Assembly (NCBI RefSeq): GCF_002236115.1
Contig: NZ_NIWT01000003.1
Location: 310,001-374,000, forward strand
Reading direction: 5' to 3'
Length of the DNA: 64,000 bases
Source of the DNA: Pseudomonas jessenii
GTDB taxonomy: Bacteria > Pseudomonadota > Gammaproteobacteria > Pseudomonadales > Pseudomonadaceae
The translations under genes were made by a program, and so were the position numbers. How positions within the stretch are numbered: the stretch's first letter is position 1; each line of letters starts with the position of its first letter. Shown in pieces: positions 8,082 through 19,135 of this stretch. The notes beneath the pieces are model-generated. The model ran no database searches. It saw only the letters and a program-made list of their open reading frames with translations, and had not been told where the DNA came from.

Positions 8082-10325
8082 TCAAGGTGTACGGTTACGC
8101 CGGGTTTCGATGATATTCGGCAACTGGGAAATCCGCCCCAGCAACCGCCCCAATGCATCCAGCCCCGGAATCTCGATGGTCAGGGACATCAGCGCGGTGT
8201 TGTCCTCCTTGTTCGAACGGGTGTTGACCGCCAGCACGTTGATCCGCTCATTGAGCAAAACCTGCGAGACGTCACGCAGCAACCCGGAACGGTCGTAGGC
8301 GCGGATGATGATGTCCACCGGATAGGTGAGTACCGGTACCGGGCCCCAGCTGACCTGGATGATCCGCTCCGGCTCCCGCCCACTCAGTTGCAGCACCGAG
8401 GCGCAGTCCTGGCGGTGAATGCTCACGCCGCGGCCCTGGGTGATGTAACCGACGATGGCATCACCCGGCAATGGCTGGCAGCAGCCGGCCATCTGGGTCA
8501 TCAGGTTGCCGACGCCCTGGATCTGGATGTCCCCGCGCTTGCCCGGTTTGTAGCCGGTGGCCTTGCGTGGTATGAGTTCAAGCTGTTCGTTGCCACGCTC
8601 CGGCTCGACCAGTTGCTGCGCCAGGTTGACCAGTTGCGCCAGGCGCAAGTCCCCGGCGCCGAGGGCGGCGAACAGGTCTTCGGCAGTTTTCATGTTGGCC
8701 TTGTCGGCCAGCTTGTCGAAATCCACCGCTGGCAGGCCGAGGCGATTGAGTTCGCGCTCGAGCAAGGTTTTACCGGCCGCGACGTTCTGGTCGCGAGCCT
8801 GCAACTTGAACCAGTGAACGATCTTCGCCCGTGCCCGCGACGTAGTGACATAACCCAGGTTCGGGTTCAGCCAGTCACGGCTCGGGGTGCCGTGCTTGCT
8901 GGTGATGATCTCGACCTGTTCACCGGTTTGCAGGCTGTAGTTGAGCGGTACGATGCGCCCGTTGATCTTGGCGCCACGGCAGTTGTGACCGATCTCGGTG
9001 TGTACGCGGTAGGCGAAGTCCAGCGGGGTCGCGCCCTTCGGCAAGTCGATGGCGTGACCGTCCGGGGTGAAGATGTAGACCCGGTCCGGCTCGATGTCGA
9101 CCCGCAGTTGCTCCGCCAGGCCACCGATGTCGCCCAGTTCTTCGTGCCATTCGAGCACCTGGCGTAGCCAGGAAATTTTCTCTTCGTAGTGATTGGAACC
9201 GGATTTGACGTCGGTGCCTTTGTACTTCCAGTGGGCGCATACCCCCAGCTCAGCCTCTTCGTGCATGGCGTGGGTGCGGATCTGCACTTCCAGTACCTTG
9301 CCTTCCGGACCGATCACCGCCGTGTGCAGCGAGCGGTAGCCGTTTTCTTTCGGGTTGGCGATGTAGTCGTCGAACTCTTTCGGGATATGCCGCCACAGAG
9401 TGTGGACGATGCCGAGCGCGGTGTAGCAGTCGCGCATTTCCGGCACCAGCACGCGCACGGCACGCACGTCATAGATCTGGCTGAACTCCAGACCCTTGCG
9501 CTGCATTTTGCGCCAGATCGAATAGATGTGTTTGGCCCGGCCGCTGATGTCGGCATCGACGCCGGTGGCCTGCAGTTCGTTTTTCAGCTGGCTCATCACG
9601 TCGCTGATGAAGCGTTCGCGATCCAGTCGCCGCTCATGGAGCAGCTTGGCGATCTGCTTGTACTGGTCCGGTTCCAGGTAACGGAAGGACAAGTCTTCCA
9701 GTTCCCACTTGATATGACCGATACCCAGGCGATGGGCCAATGGCGCGTAGATGTCGAAGACTTCACGGGCCACACGGTTGCGCTTTTCGTCGTCGGCGGT
9801 TTTCACCGCACGGATCGCGCACGTGCGTTCGGCCAGTTTGATCAGGGCGACGCGAACGTCGTCAACCATGGCCACCAGCATCTTGCGCAGGTTTTCCACC
9901 TGGCCCTGGGTGCCCAGCACCAGGGATTTTCGCGGACTCAGGCTGTCGCTGATCGCGGCCATGCGCTGCACGCCGTCGATGAGCTTGGACACCACCGGAC
10001 CGAAGCGCTGGCTGACGGCCGGCAACTTGATCTGGCCTTCGCGCACGCCTCGATACAAGATCGCGGCGACCAAAGAGTCCTGGTCGAGTTTGAGATCGGC
10101 GAGGATCTCGGCGATCTCAAGCCCTGTACGGAAAGTCGAGTTACCTTCCGACCACAGATTCTGTGCCGCATTGGCTTGTTGTTCGGCCTCGCGAGCGTAC
10201 TCGCAGGCTTCTTTCAAGGCTTCGCGATCCAGTGCCAGATCGACACTGACCGCATGATCGAGCCAAGCCTCGAGATTGATACTGCCGTCGGTGTTGATCG
10301 GCTGGTGTGCTCTCACCTGTACCAT
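8082..10325 (-). CDS. relA: (p)ppGpp synthetase RelA
   Basis: 747 residues. Makes pppGpp/ppGpp on starved ribosomes. The order is a degenerate HD hydrolase domain (about 50-190), synthetase domain (about 240-360, with YDVRAVRVLV and ENGYRSLHTAV), TGS (about 405-465, with FTPDGHAIDLPKGATPLDFAY), and helical/zinc-finger/ACT region to the end (GCCQPLPGD, then DRSGLLRDVS). The HD motif is replaced by YRGVRE at 91-96, which fits a hydrolase-dead RelA rather than bifunctional SpoT. It sits with rlmD, cysM and mazG in the order known from P. aeruginosa PA0932-PA0935. Confidence 0.97.
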   Translation of the reverse strand: MVQVRAHQPINTDGSINLEAWLDHAVSVDLALDREALKEACEYAREAEQQANAAQNLWSEGNSTFRTGLEIAEILADLKLDQDSLVAAILYRGVREGQIKLPAVSQRFGPVVSKLIDGVQRMAAISDSLSPRKSLVLGTQGQVENLRKMLVAMVDDVRVALIKLAERTCAIRAVKTADDEKRNRVAREVFDIYAPLAHRLGIGHIKWELEDLSFRYLEPDQYKQIAKLLHERRLDRERFISDVMSQLKNELQATGVDADISGRAKHIYSIWRKMQRKGLEFSQIYDVRAVRVLVPEMRDCYTALGIVHTLWRHIPKEFDDYIANPKENGYRSLHTAVIGPEGKVLEVQIRTHAMHEEAELGVCAHWKYKGTDVKSGSNHYEEKISWLRQVLEWHEELGDIGGLAEQLRVDIEPDRVYIFTPDGHAIDLPKGATPLDFAYRVHTEIGHNCRGAKINGRIVPLNYSLQTGEQVEIITSKHGTPSRDWLNPNLGYVTTSRARAKIVHWFKLQARDQNVAAGKTLLERELNRLGLPAVDFDKLADKANMKTAEDLFAALGAGDLRLAQLVNLAQQLVEPERGNEQLELIPRKATGYKPGKRGDIQIQGVGNLMTQMAGCCQPLPGDAIVGYITQGRGVSIHRQDCASVLQLSGREPERIIQVSWGPVPVLTYPVDIIIRAYDRSGLLRDVSQVLLNERINVLAVNTRSNKEDNTALMSLTIEIPGLDALGRLLGRISQLPNIIETRRNRTP

Positions 10326-10447
10326 CTTGCTTACCTTCCCTACGACGCAGATTCAATGCGTCAAATCGCTGACCTTCGTTGCCGGTGCGCCCACGTCGGG
10401 CTGGGTGCGCGGCTGCACGGGCGGGCCAGTCGGACCAGACGAGCATC

Positions 10448-11800
10448 CTAGCTCGCTTCAAATAACGCCATGGCCTCGACATGTGCCGTTTGAGGAAACA
10501 TATCGAGAATCCCGGCACGTTTTAACCGGTAGCCCTGCTTGATCAATTCGACCGTGTCGCGCGCCAGAGTTGCAGGGTTGCACGACACATACACCAAACG
10601 TTCGGCGCCCAGGCTCCTGAGCTTGCGCACAACCTCGAAAGCACCGTCACGCGGTGGGTCCAAGAGTACCGCACAAAAGCCTTCGGCGGCCCATTCGGCG
10701 TCCGTCAAAGGCTGGGATAAATCGGCCTGAAAAAACTTCGCGTTATGCAGATTATTGCTGGCCGCATTCGCCGCGGCCCGATCGACCATCACCTGCACGC
10801 CTTCGACCGCCACCACTTCACGAGCGGCCTTGGCCAGCGGCAAGGCAAAGTTGCCCAGGCCACAGAACAGGTCGAGTACGCGCTCATCCGCTGTCGGCTT
10901 CAGCCAGTCCAGTGCCTGGGCGACCATCGCTTCGTTGACGGCGGCGTTGACCTGAATGAAATCCCCGGGACGATACGCCAGCTCCAGGTCCCACTGTTCA
11001 AGACGATAGCCCAACGACTGATCGGCCTCGACCGGTTGCGGTTCGCCATCGCCATGCAGCCACAACTGGGCTTCATGGAACGCGCAGAATTCCTTGAGGA
11101 TCGTCAGGTCGGCATCGGACAACGGCGCCATGTGCCGCAGTAAAACCGCCAGCGTCGAGCCGCTGAACAACTCCACATGCCCGAGTGCCTGGGGTTTGCT
11201 CAAGCGCCGCAGCATCTCCGGCAAGCGGGCCATGATCGGTTGCAAGGGCTGTACCAGCACCGGGCAGTCATCGATGCCCACGATGTCCTGGCTGCCAGCG
11301 GCACGGAAACCGACTTCGAGTTTTTTTGCCTTCATGTCCCAGCGCACCGCAACGCGGGCGCGACGGCGGTAAGCGAACTCCGCACCGCTCAATGGCGCTG
11401 CCCACTCATCGGGTTCGACGCCCGCGACTCTCGACAACTGCTCGGCGAGCATGCGCTGTTTCAGGGCAAGCTGTTCGTTGTGGGGCAGATGCTGCACGCT
11501 GCAACCGCCACAGCGACCGGCATGGGCGCACGGTGCAGGGCGGCGTAGTTCGCTGGCCTTGAACACCCGTTCGGTGCGCGCCTCGACCACTTTGCCGTGG
11601 GCACCGAGGACGCGTGCCTCGATCTCTTCACCGGCCAATGCGCCGATGACGAACCAGGTGCGACCTTCGAAAAACGCGATACCGCGACCGTCATTGGCCA
11701 GGCGCTCGATGGTCAGGCGCTGCTTTTTGCCGGTCGGGACTTGCGGGGCCTTGCTGCCGCCGGTGGGCTGGAAGCGCAGGCCTCTTTCATGTTTGGCCAT
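10448..11800 (-). CDS. rlmD: 23S rRNA (uracil-1939-C5) methyltransferase
   Basis: 450 residues. N-terminal TRAM domain (about 20-80), an Fe-S cluster motif [10 protein letters not shown] (about 91-100) with a further Cys downstream, and a C-terminal SAM-binding domain ([15 protein letters not shown]) with the nucleophile Cys in [12 protein letters not shown]. It methylates U1939 of 23S rRNA. Its ATG overlaps the cysM stop by one base, so the two are coupled. Confidence 0.95.
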   Translation of the reverse strand: MAKHERGLRFQPTGGSKAPQVPTGKKQRLTIERLANDGRGIAFFEGRTWFVIGALAGEEIEARVLGAHGKVVEARTERVFKASELRRPAPCAHAGRCGGCSVQHLPHNEQLALKQRMLAEQLSRVAGVEPDEWAAPLSGAEFAYRRRARVAVRWDMKAKKLEVGFRAAGSQDIVGIDDCPVLVQPLQPIMARLPEMLRRLSKPQALGHVELFSGSTLAVLLRHMAPLSDADLTILKEFCAFHEAQLWLHGDGEPQPVEADQSLGYRLEQWDLELAYRPGDFIQVNAAVNEAMVAQALDWLKPTADERVLDLFCGLGNFALPLAKAAREVVAVEGVQVMVDRAAANAASNNLHNAKFFQADLSQPLTDAEWAAEGFCAVLLDPPRDGAFEVVRKLRSLGAERLVYVSCNPATLARDTVELIKQGYRLKRAGILDMFPQTAHVEAMALFEAS

Positions 11801-12702
11801 CAGTTGGGCGCGTCGAAAATGCCGGTCGACAAGTAACGGTCGCCACGGTCGCAGATGATCGCGACGATCACCGCCTTTTCAACTTCTTTGGACAGGCGCA
11901 GCATTGCCGCCACGGCACCGCCCGAGGACACGCCACAGAAAATGCCTTCTTCGCGGGCCAGACGACGGGTCACGTCTTCGGCTTCGCTTTGCGCCATGTC
12001 GACGATCCGGTCCACGCGGTCAGCCTGGTAGATCTTCGGCAGGTATTCCTGGGGCCAGCGGCGGATCCCCGGGATCGCCGAGCCTTCCATCGGTTGCAAA
12101 CCGATGATCTGCACGTTGTCGTTCTGCTCTTTCAAGTAGCGCGACACCCCCATGATGGTACCGGTGGTGCCCATGGAGCTGACGAAATGGGTGATGGTGC
12201 CCTGGGTCTGGCGCCAGATTTCCGGGCCGGTGGTGGTGTAGTGCGCCTCGGGGTTGTCACCATTGGCGAACTGGTCCAGGACCTTGCCGCGACCTTCGGC
12301 TTCCATCTTTTGCGCGAGGTCACGGGCGCCTTCCATGCCCTGCTCCTGGCTGACCAGAATCAGCTCGGCGCCATAAGCTGTCATGGCTGCCTTGCGCTCG
12401 GCGCTGGAGTTGTCGGGCATGATCAGGATCATCTTGTAACCCTTGATTGCAGCGGCCATGGCCAGGGCGATCCCGGTGTTGCCCGAGGTCGCCTCGATCA
12501 GCGTATCGCCGGCGTGGATCTGCCCGCGCAACTCGGCGCGGGTGATCATCGACAGCGCCGGACGGTCCTTGACCGAACCCGCCGGGTTGTTCCCTTCGAG
12601 CTTGAGCAAAAGGGTATTGCTGGTGGCGCCGGGCAGGCGCTGCAAACGGACCAGCGGAGTGTTGCCGACGCAATCGGCGATGGTTGGGTACTGCAAGGTC
12701 AT
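11800..12702 (-). CDS. cysM: Cysteine synthase B
   Basis: 300 residues from the ATG that gives [13 protein letters not shown], the usual CysM start; an upstream in-frame extension is unlikely. PLP enzyme that makes cysteine (or S-sulfocysteine) from O-acetylserine. Schiff-base Lys lies in [11 protein letters not shown] (about residue 42); the substrate loop is [12 protein letters not shown] and the phosphate-binding loop SSMGTTGTI. First gene of a cysM-rlmD coupled unit. Confidence 0.96.
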   Translation of the reverse strand: MTLQYPTIADCVGNTPLVRLQRLPGATSNTLLLKLEGNNPAGSVKDRPALSMITRAELRGQIHAGDTLIEATSGNTGIALAMAAAIKGYKMILIMPDNSSAERKAAMTAYGAELILVSQEQGMEGARDLAQKMEAEGRGKVLDQFANGDNPEAHYTTTGPEIWRQTQGTITHFVSSMGTTGTIMGVSRYLKEQNDNVQIIGLQPMEGSAIPGIRRWPQEYLPKIYQADRVDRIVDMAQSEAEDVTRRLAREEGIFCGVSSGGAVAAMLRLSKEVEKAVIVAIICDRGDRYLSTGIFDAPN

Positions 12703-12870
12703 GGCGTATTCGCAATCCAGACTGCGGGGGCGACTATCATACCGGCAAACGTTCCCAGGCCATATCACGCAAAGTGTGGTGCTTATGGCTTATGGGAATA
12801 AGCAGATATGTTGCGGTGAACAGGTGAGCCTCATCGCGAGCAAGCTCGCTCCCACAGGGTGCCGGGGTGA
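12703..12870. other. Gap between cysM and the sensor kinase
   Basis: 168 bases. In P. aeruginosa the ferric-enterobactin receptor gene pirA occupies this position. Here only the cysM leader, one REP unit and short unassigned sequence are present; no trace of a TonB-dependent receptor frame is visible. Confidence 0.6.
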
Positions 12871-12925
12871 TCACAGGTTTCGCGGTTCAAGCACGGTCAG
12901 TGTCGGAGCGGGCTTGCCCGCGATG
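12833..12925. repeat. REP pair running into the sensor kinase C-terminus
   Basis: A unit in the orientation ATCGCGAGCAAGCTCGCTCC (12833-12857) faces a variant unit TGTCGGAGCGGGCTTGCCCG (from 12901). The second unit lies inside the kinase gene and encodes its last residues, IAGKPAPT. Confidence 0.85.
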
Positions 12926-14292
12926 GCGTCGGCACTGGCGCTATCAACATCCGCCAACAACCGCATGTTCAGGCGCAACCCGGTTCCGGTGTTCTGTGCC
13001 CACAACTGTCCGCCCTGACGCTGCACCGCGTTTCGGGCGATGCTCAAGCCCAGGCCAAACCCACCATCCCCCGGCCGCGAACCGTCGAGTCGGGTGAACG
13101 GCAGGAAGATCCGCTCCAGATCAGCTTCCGCCACGCCGCCGCCCTGATCCTCCAGCCATAGATGCCAGAAATCTCCATCACGCTGGCCGCCGAGCAGGAC
13201 AACCCCACCATCAGGTGAATGCCGTATCGCATTGCGCAGAATGTTTTCCAATGCCTGGGCCAGGGTGTTGAGATGACCGCGAACCCAACAGGATGAATCT
13301 ACGGTGCATTGCAACTGCGTATCGGGCCAACCACTTTCATAGCAGGCGTTCTCCGTGAGCATTTCCCACAGGGCCTGGATCTGGATCGCTTCGTCAGGCA
13401 ATCGGGTGCGCTCGGTATCGAGCCACGCCAGTTGCAGCGTGTCTTCCACCAGGCGCTGCATGCCATCGACTTCACGGCCGATGCGTTCGCGCAATGGCTC
13501 CAGCCCCTGCTCGCTTTCACTGGCCACCCGCAGGCGGCTCAAGGGCGTGCGCAATTCGTGGGACAAGTCGCGCAGCAGTTGCTGCTGCAAGGCCACAGTG
13601 CTTTGCAGGCGCTCGGACATGTGATCGAACGCCCTGCCCAACTCGCCCAATTCATCGGAACGATTGGTGGTGCGGCTCGACAGGCGCACATTCAGTTGGT
13701 CGGCACGCCAGGCATTGGCCTGTTCACGCAGACTGTTGAGCGGCACCACCAACAAACGATACAGCCCGACGCACAACAGCAAGGTGAACAATCCCGGAAT
13801 CACGCCGTTGGTGATCACCCGCCAGAACACCCGGTAACGCCCGGGTACGAAGCGCTTGGGCAACTCGATCACCAGGCTGCCGACGGAGGGGTCACCGGGA
13901 AAGGGTATGCGCATCCACGGCCGGCCTTTCTTGTGGATGGGCCAATCGAGGCCGCGCAAAAAAGTCAGGCGTTCGACTTCCTTGTCCGTCAGCGATTGGT
14001 TGCTCAAGGACTGCAAATCACCGCCGATGACACCGACCCAACCTTTTTCCCGCTGATGCATGCCTTGCAGCCAGTCATCGATACCGGCGCTCTGACGTTG
14101 CTGCCATGCCTGCTCGGCTTCGGCGGCATAACCGGACAGGGTGCCGCGGGCCTCATCGGAGAGGAACTGGTTACGCTGCTCCATGTAACGGCCCCAGGAC
14201 CAACTCAGCCAGATCATCAGCAGACAGAAAGCGACCAATAGACAGGCCAGTTTCCAGAACAGCGAATGCCTGCCCGGCAAGTTACATGTCAT
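12871..14292 (-). CDS. Sensor histidine kinase, PirS-like
   Basis: 473 residues. Transmembrane segments at about 12-32 and 155-180, HAMP (about 183-235), H box DLSHELRTPLSRLR (His about 248), N box ALENILRNAIRHS, G boxes DQGGGVAE and GFGLGLSIAR. Position next to gacS and cysM equals P. aeruginosa pirS, the enterobactin-uptake sensor, but no receptor gene follows, so the signal may differ. Its last 20 or so residues are encoded by a REP element, so the C-terminus is an extension past the normal ATPase-domain end. It overlaps the regulator gene by 11 bases. Confidence 0.8.
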   Translation of the reverse strand: MTCNLPGRHSLFWKLACLLVAFCLLMIWLSWSWGRYMEQRNQFLSDEARGTLSGYAAEAEQAWQQRQSAGIDDWLQGMHQREKGWVGVIGGDLQSLSNQSLTDKEVERLTFLRGLDWPIHKKGRPWMRIPFPGDPSVGSLVIELPKRFVPGRYRVFWRVITNGVIPGLFTLLLCVGLYRLLVVPLNSLREQANAWRADQLNVRLSSRTTNRSDELGELGRAFDHMSERLQSTVALQQQLLRDLSHELRTPLSRLRVASESEQGLEPLRERIGREVDGMQRLVEDTLQLAWLDTERTRLPDEAIQIQALWEMLTENACYESGWPDTQLQCTVDSSCWVRGHLNTLAQALENILRNAIRHSPDGGVVLLGGQRDGDFWHLWLEDQGGGVAEADLERIFLPFTRLDGSRPGDGGFGLGLSIARNAVQRQGGQLWAQNTGTGLRLNMRLLADVDSASADAIAGKPAPTLTVLEPRNL

Positions 14293-15001
14293 CGGCGGCG
14301 CTCAGGATGTAGCCCTTGCCCCAAACCGTACGCACTTCGCGCTCGGTATATCCAATGGCCTTGAGCTTGCGGCGGATCTGGCTGATGTGCATGTCCAGGC
14401 TGCGGTCATGGGCCGCGTAACCGCGCTGCAGCACCTGCTGATAAAGGAAGGCTTTGCTCAGTACTTCGTCGGCGCTTCGGTGCAGCGTCTCCAGCAACCG
14501 ATACTCGCTGCGGGTCAGGCCACCGGCCTGTTCGCCATAAAAGACCTCGAAGCTTTCATCGTCGAAACGCAGGCTGTCCATCGACGGGGCCGGCACTGCG
14601 GGTGCCGGTCGGCGGTCGAGTGCCACCCGCCGCAGAATGGCTTCGATGCGCACCCGCAACTCCACCATGCTGAAGGGTTTTGGCAGGTAATCATCAGCCC
14701 CCAGGCGAAAGCCGCTGATGCGATCGGCCTCGGCACCGAGGGCCGACATCAGCAACACCGGGGTGGAATGGCTCTGGCGCAATTGGGTCAGTACCGCCAG
14801 GCCGTCCATGCCCGGCAGCAGAATATCCATCAACACCACGTCGAATGGTTGCCGGCGGGCAATGTCCAGGCCTTCCTGACCGTTCTGGCACCAGGTCACC
14901 TGGAAGCCGCTGCGGTCCAGATGTTCATGAACGTAGGCTCCGAGCACAAGGTCGTCTTCGATGGACAGGATTCGGGGAAGGCCGGCAGTGATGGGAGTCA
15001 T
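14282..15001 (-). CDS. OmpR-family response regulator, PirR-like
   Basis: 239 residues from the ATG giving MTPITAGLPRILSIEDD; the longer frame upstream has no family resemblance. Receiver with phosphoacceptor Asp in DVVLMDILLPGMDG and Lys in YLPKPFS; winged helix with GGLTRSEYRLLETL and the recognition helix SLDMHISQIRRKLKAIG. It pairs with the overlapping sensor kinase. Synteny (gacS, regulator, sensor, cysM) points to PirR, but target genes are not adjacent. Confidence 0.8.
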   Translation of the reverse strand: MTPITAGLPRILSIEDDLVLGAYVHEHLDRSGFQVTWCQNGQEGLDIARRQPFDVVLMDILLPGMDGLAVLTQLRQSHSTPVLLMSALGAEADRISGFRLGADDYLPKPFSMVELRVRIEAILRRVALDRRPAPAVPAPSMDSLRFDDESFEVFYGEQAGGLTRSEYRLLETLHRSADEVLSKAFLYQQVLQRGYAAHDRSLDMHISQIRRKLKAIGYTEREVRTVWGKGYILSAADDM

Positions 15002-15216
15002 GACTATCTGCAAATAATTCTCAGTTGAGCGATTATTCAAGATTGCCTCGCCAGGGGCAACCCACCGTTTGTCCCAATTGCCAATGAGTCGTCCGATCCG
15101 ACGAATGACGGCACCATTTTTACGAAGATTGCCCGCGAGCAAATCGCTACACTGCGCAAGTGGTGCATGGCGGATGCATGTGCAGGCCTATAAATAGCGG
15201 GATGCAGGAGAGATGC

Positions 15217-17970
15217 GTGCTCAAGAAACTGGGAATCAAAGGCCGCGTGCTGTTGCTGACCCTGTTGCCAACCAGCCTGATGGCGTTGGTGCTGGGGGGA
15301 TATTTTACCTGGATGCAACAGGCTGACCTGCAAACCCAACTCATGCAGCGCGGCGAAATGATCGCCGAGCAGTTGGCTCCACTGACGGCGCCAGCCATGG
15401 GCCATCAGGACAACGAACTGCTCGAACGCATCGCCACCCAGGCCCTGGAACAAACCGACGTGCGGGCCGTGACCTTCCTGGCTCCTGACCGCACGCTGCT
15501 GGCCCACGCCGGCCCGACCATGCTCAACCAGACACCCTCCGGCAGTGGCACGCAGATGCTGCGCCGCAGTGGCAACGATGCGACCCGCTATCTGCTGCCG
15601 GTATTCGGCAAGCACCGCAACCTGGCCGGGGACGTGATTCCCGAAGAAGCCGACCGCCTGCTGGGCTGGGTCGAGCTTGAACTGTCCCATAACAGCATGC
15701 TGTTGCGCGGTTACCGCAGCCTGTTCGCCAGCCTGATGTTGATCGCGGCGGGGCTCATAGGTGCGGCACTGCTGGCCTTGCGCATGGGTCGCACGATCAA
15801 TCGGCCATTGAGCCAGATCAAGCAAGCCGTGGCTCAACTCAAGGACGGTCATCTGGAAACCCGCCTGCCGCCACTCGGCAGTCAGGAACTGGACGAGTTG
15901 GCCTCCGGCATCAACCGCATGGCCGGCACCCTGCAAAATGCGCAGGAAGAATTGCAGCACAGCATCGACCAGGCCACCGAAGACGTGCGCCAGAATCTGG
16001 AAACCATCGAGATCCAGAACATCGAACTGGACCTGGCGCGCAAGGAAGCCCTGGAAGCGAGCCGGATCAAGTCCGAATTCCTGGCCAACATGAGCCATGA
16101 AATCCGCACGCCGCTCAACGGCATTCTCGGTTTCACCCACCTGCTGCAAAAAAGCGAGCTCACCCCGCGCCAGCTCGACTACCTGGACACCATCGAAAAA
16201 TCCGCCGACAGCCTGCTGGGCATCATCAACGAGATTCTCGACTTTTCGAAAATCGAGGCCGGCAAGCTGGTGCTCGACCATATTCCGTTCAACCTGCGCG
16301 ACCTGCTACAGGACACCCTGACCATCCTCGCCCCGGCTGCCCACGCCAAGCAGCTGGAACTGGTGAGCCTGGTGTACCGGGACACGCCGCTGTCGCTGGT
16401 GGGCGACCCACTGCGGCTCAAGCAGATCCTGACGAACCTGGTGAGCAACGCGATCAAGTTCACCCGCGAAGGCACCATCGTCGCCCGCGCCATGCTCGAA
16501 GAAGAACACGAAGACACCGTGCAGTTGCGCATCAGCATTCAGGACACCGGCATCGGTCTGTCGAACCAGGACGTACGCGCCCTGTTCCAGGCCTTCAGCC
16601 AGGCCGACAACTCGCTGTCGCGGCAACCCGGCGGTACTGGCCTGGGCCTGGTGATTTCCAAGCGCCTGATCGAACAGATGGGCGGTGAAATCGGCGTCGA
16701 CAGCACGCCGGGGGAAGGGTCGGAATTCTGGATCAGCCTGAGCCTGCCAAAAACCCGCGACGATGCCGAAGACCTGCCCTCGGCACCCTTGCTCGGGCGA
16801 CGGGTGGCGGTACTGGAAAACCACGAGCTGGCACGGCAGGCGTTGCAGCATCAACTGGAAGACTGCGGCCTCAGCACCACACCGTTCAATACCCTGGAAA
16901 GCCTGACCAATGGCGTCACCGCCGCCCACCAGACCGATCAGGCGATCGACCTCGCCGTGCTCGGCATCACCAGTAACGACATGCCGCCGGAACGCCTCAA
17001 CCAGCACATCTGGGACCTCGAGCATCTTGGCTGCAAAGTGCTGGTGCTGTGCCCGACCACGGAACAGACGCTGTTCCATCTTTCCGTGCCCAACCCCCAC
17101 AGCCAGCTCCAGGCTAAACCGGCCTGCACCCGCAAGCTGCGACGCTCCCTGTCTGACCTGGTCAACCCGCGGTCTATGCGCAGCGAGCCGGGCGAACCGG
17201 TATCCAGCCGCGCCCCGAAGGTGCTTTGCGTCGACGACAATCCGGCCAACCTGATGCTGGTGCAAACCCTGCTCGAAGACATGGGCGCCAAGGTACTCGC
17301 GGTGGAAAGCGGTTATGCCGCCGTCAAGGCGGTGCAGAACGAGACATTCGATCTGGTGTTGATGGACGTGCAGATGCCCGGCATGGACGGTCGCCAGAGC
17401 ACCGAGGCGATCCGCCAGTGGGAAAGCGAACGCCATTGCACGCCGCTGCCGATCGTGGCCCTCACTGCCCACGCCATGGCCAACGAAAAACGCGCGCTGC
17501 TGCAAAGCGGCATGGACGACTACCTGACCAAACCGATCAGCGAACGGCAGTTGGCGCAAGTGGTGCTGAAGTGGAGCGGTCTGGCGCTGCGCAATCACAG
17601 CCCGGAGCGCTCCGGCGATGGGCATGCTGGCGCCCATGACCTGTTGGTGCTCGACCACGAGGAAGGATTGCGCCTGGCTGCCGGCAAGGCCGATCTGGCC
17701 GCGGACATGCTGGCGATGCTGCTGGCGTCACTGGAGGCTGACCGCGAAGCCATCCGACTGGCTCGGCAAAGCAATGAACACAACGCCCTGGTCGAACGGG
17801 TCCATCGCCTGCATGGCGCGACGCGTTACTGCGGCGTACCGCAATTGCGTGCGGCCTGCCAACGCAGCGAAACCCTGCTCAAGCAACAGGACCCGAAAGC
17901 CAGCCTGGCACTGGATGAGCTCGACCGGGCAATCAATCGCCTGGCAGCCCAGGCGCGCATCAATGCTTGA
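15217..17970 (+). CDS. gacS: Global regulatory hybrid sensor kinase GacS
   Basis: 917 residues from a GTG preceded by AGGAGA, the established GacS length; upstream in-frame ATGs lack family similarity. Order: TM 11-31, periplasmic loop, TM about 170-188, HAMP, dimerisation domain with His294, ATPase domain (N box near 411, DTGIG 443, GGTGLGL 472), receiver with Asp717, and C-terminal Hpt with His863. It phosphorylates GacA, which turns on RsmY/RsmZ-type RNAs and secondary metabolism. All phosphorelay residues are intact, which matters because gac mutants arise often in cultured pseudomonads. Confidence 0.97.
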   Translation: MLKKLGIKGRVLLLTLLPTSLMALVLGGYFTWMQQADLQTQLMQRGEMIAEQLAPLTAPAMGHQDNELLERIATQALEQTDVRAVTFLAPDRTLLAHAGPTMLNQTPSGSGTQMLRRSGNDATRYLLPVFGKHRNLAGDVIPEEADRLLGWVELELSHNSMLLRGYRSLFASLMLIAAGLIGAALLALRMGRTINRPLSQIKQAVAQLKDGHLETRLPPLGSQELDELASGINRMAGTLQNAQEELQHSIDQATEDVRQNLETIEIQNIELDLARKEALEASRIKSEFLANMSHEIRTPLNGILGFTHLLQKSELTPRQLDYLDTIEKSADSLLGIINEILDFSKIEAGKLVLDHIPFNLRDLLQDTLTILAPAAHAKQLELVSLVYRDTPLSLVGDPLRLKQILTNLVSNAIKFTREGTIVARAMLEEEHEDTVQLRISIQDTGIGLSNQDVRALFQAFSQADNSLSRQPGGTGLGLVISKRLIEQMGGEIGVDSTPGEGSEFWISLSLPKTRDDAEDLPSAPLLGRRVAVLENHELARQALQHQLEDCGLSTTPFNTLESLTNGVTAAHQTDQAIDLAVLGITSNDMPPERLNQHIWDLEHLGCKVLVLCPTTEQTLFHLSVPNPHSQLQAKPACTRKLRRSLSDLVNPRSMRSEPGEPVSSRAPKVLCVDDNPANLMLVQTLLEDMGAKVLAVESGYAAVKAVQNETFDLVLMDVQMPGMDGRQSTEAIRQWESERHCTPLPIVALTAHAMANEKRALLQSGMDDYLTKPISERQLAQVVLKWSGLALRNHSPERSGDGHAGAHDLLVLDHEEGLRLAAGKADLAADMLAMLLASLEADREAIRLARQSNEHNALVERVHRLHGATRYCGVPQLRAACQRSETLLKQQDPKASLALDELDRAINRLAAQARINA

Positions 17971-18065
17971 TGCAGCGCAATCGCGAAGGGCTGCCGGCGA
18001 GTTAACCTGAGGACTGTCGAATGCCGGCTTGCTCAACGGCGCAGGCCACCTTCAAGGAGCACCGC

Positions 18066-19058
18066 ATGCGTACGATTCTTTTCAGCAGCCAGAACTACGA
18101 CCGCGACAGCTTTCTCACGGCCGGGCAACCGGCCGGCATCGAGCTGCAATTTCAGATTGCGCGCCTGAGCCTCGACACGGTAGCGCTCGCCCAAGGGTAT
18201 GAAGCGGTCTGCGCGTTCATCAATGATGATCTTGGCGCTGCGGTACTCGAGCGCCTGGCCGCTGGAGGCACACGCCTGATCGCCCTGCGCTCGGCCGGTT
18301 ACAACCATGTCGACTTGCCGACAGCAAAACGCCTGGGACTGGCCATCGTGCGTGTCCCGGCCTATTCGCCCCACGCCGTTGCCGAACATGCAGTAGCGCT
18401 GATCCTCGCACTCAACCGCCGCTTGCCCCGCGCTTACAACCGCACTCGCGAAGGGGATTTCAGACTGCAGGGGCTGACCGGTTTCGATCTGGTGGGCAAG
18501 ACCGTCGGCGTGGTCGGCACCGGTCAGATTGGTGCCACCTTCGCCAAAATCATGAGCGGATTTGGCTGCCGGTTGCTGGCCTATGACCCCTACCCCGACC
18601 CGCAGGTCGAAGCCCTCGGCGCTCGCTACCTGAGCCTGCCGCAATTGCTGGCCGAATCGCAGATCATCAGCCTGCACTGCCCGCTCAACGAGCAGAGCAA
18701 GCACTTGATCAACCGCGAGTCCCTGGCGCACATGCAACCGGGCGCGATGTTGATCAATACCGGGCGTGGCGGTCTGGTGGACACCCCGGCACTGATCGAT
18801 GCCCTGAAAGACGGTCGCCTGGGTTACCTGGGGCTGGATGTGTATGAGGAGGAAGCGCAGTTGTTCTTCGAGGACCGCTCCGACCTGCCGCTGCAAGACG
18901 ATGTGCTGGCACGGCTGCTGACCTTCCCCAACGTGATCGTCACCGCGCACCAGGCGTTCCTGACCCGCGAAGCACTGGACGCGATTGCCGCCACCACATT
19001 ACACAACATTGCAGCCTGGACGGCGGGCACCCCGGAAAACCTGGTGACGGGAGACTGA
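18066..19058 (+). CDS. ldhA: D-lactate dehydrogenase (fermentative)
   Basis: 330 residues from the ATG giving MRTILFSSQNYDRD, with AAGGAG 8 bases upstream. NADH-dependent D-2-hydroxyacid dehydrogenase reducing pyruvate to D-lactate. Rossmann motif VVGTGQIGATFAKI (about 150-163), catalytic Arg in INTGRGGLVD (about 234), Glu in LDVYEEEA (about 263) and His in VTAHQAFLT (about 295). It lies 95 bases after gacS, as in other pseudomonads. Confidence 0.93.
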   Translation: MRTILFSSQNYDRDSFLTAGQPAGIELQFQIARLSLDTVALAQGYEAVCAFINDDLGAAVLERLAAGGTRLIALRSAGYNHVDLPTAKRLGLAIVRVPAYSPHAVAEHAVALILALNRRLPRAYNRTREGDFRLQGLTGFDLVGKTVGVVGTGQIGATFAKIMSGFGCRLLAYDPYPDPQVEALGARYLSLPQLLAESQIISLHCPLNEQSKHLINRESLAHMQPGAMLINTGRGGLVDTPALIDALKDGRLGYLGLDVYEEEAQLFFEDRSDLPLQDDVLARLLTFPNVIVTAHQAFLTREALDAIAATTLHNIAAWTAGTPENLVTGD

Positions 19059-19135
19059 AACGGATCGAAGGTCATCTACCTGCGCGATGCGGCGTACAAG
19101 CCCGTGCTAGCATATCGCGCATATTTGGAGGACCC

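Noticed and set aside
12703..12768. Upstream N-terminal extension of cysM (22 codons)
   Set aside because: The shorter start matches the family exactly; the extension has no similarity and no ribosome site.
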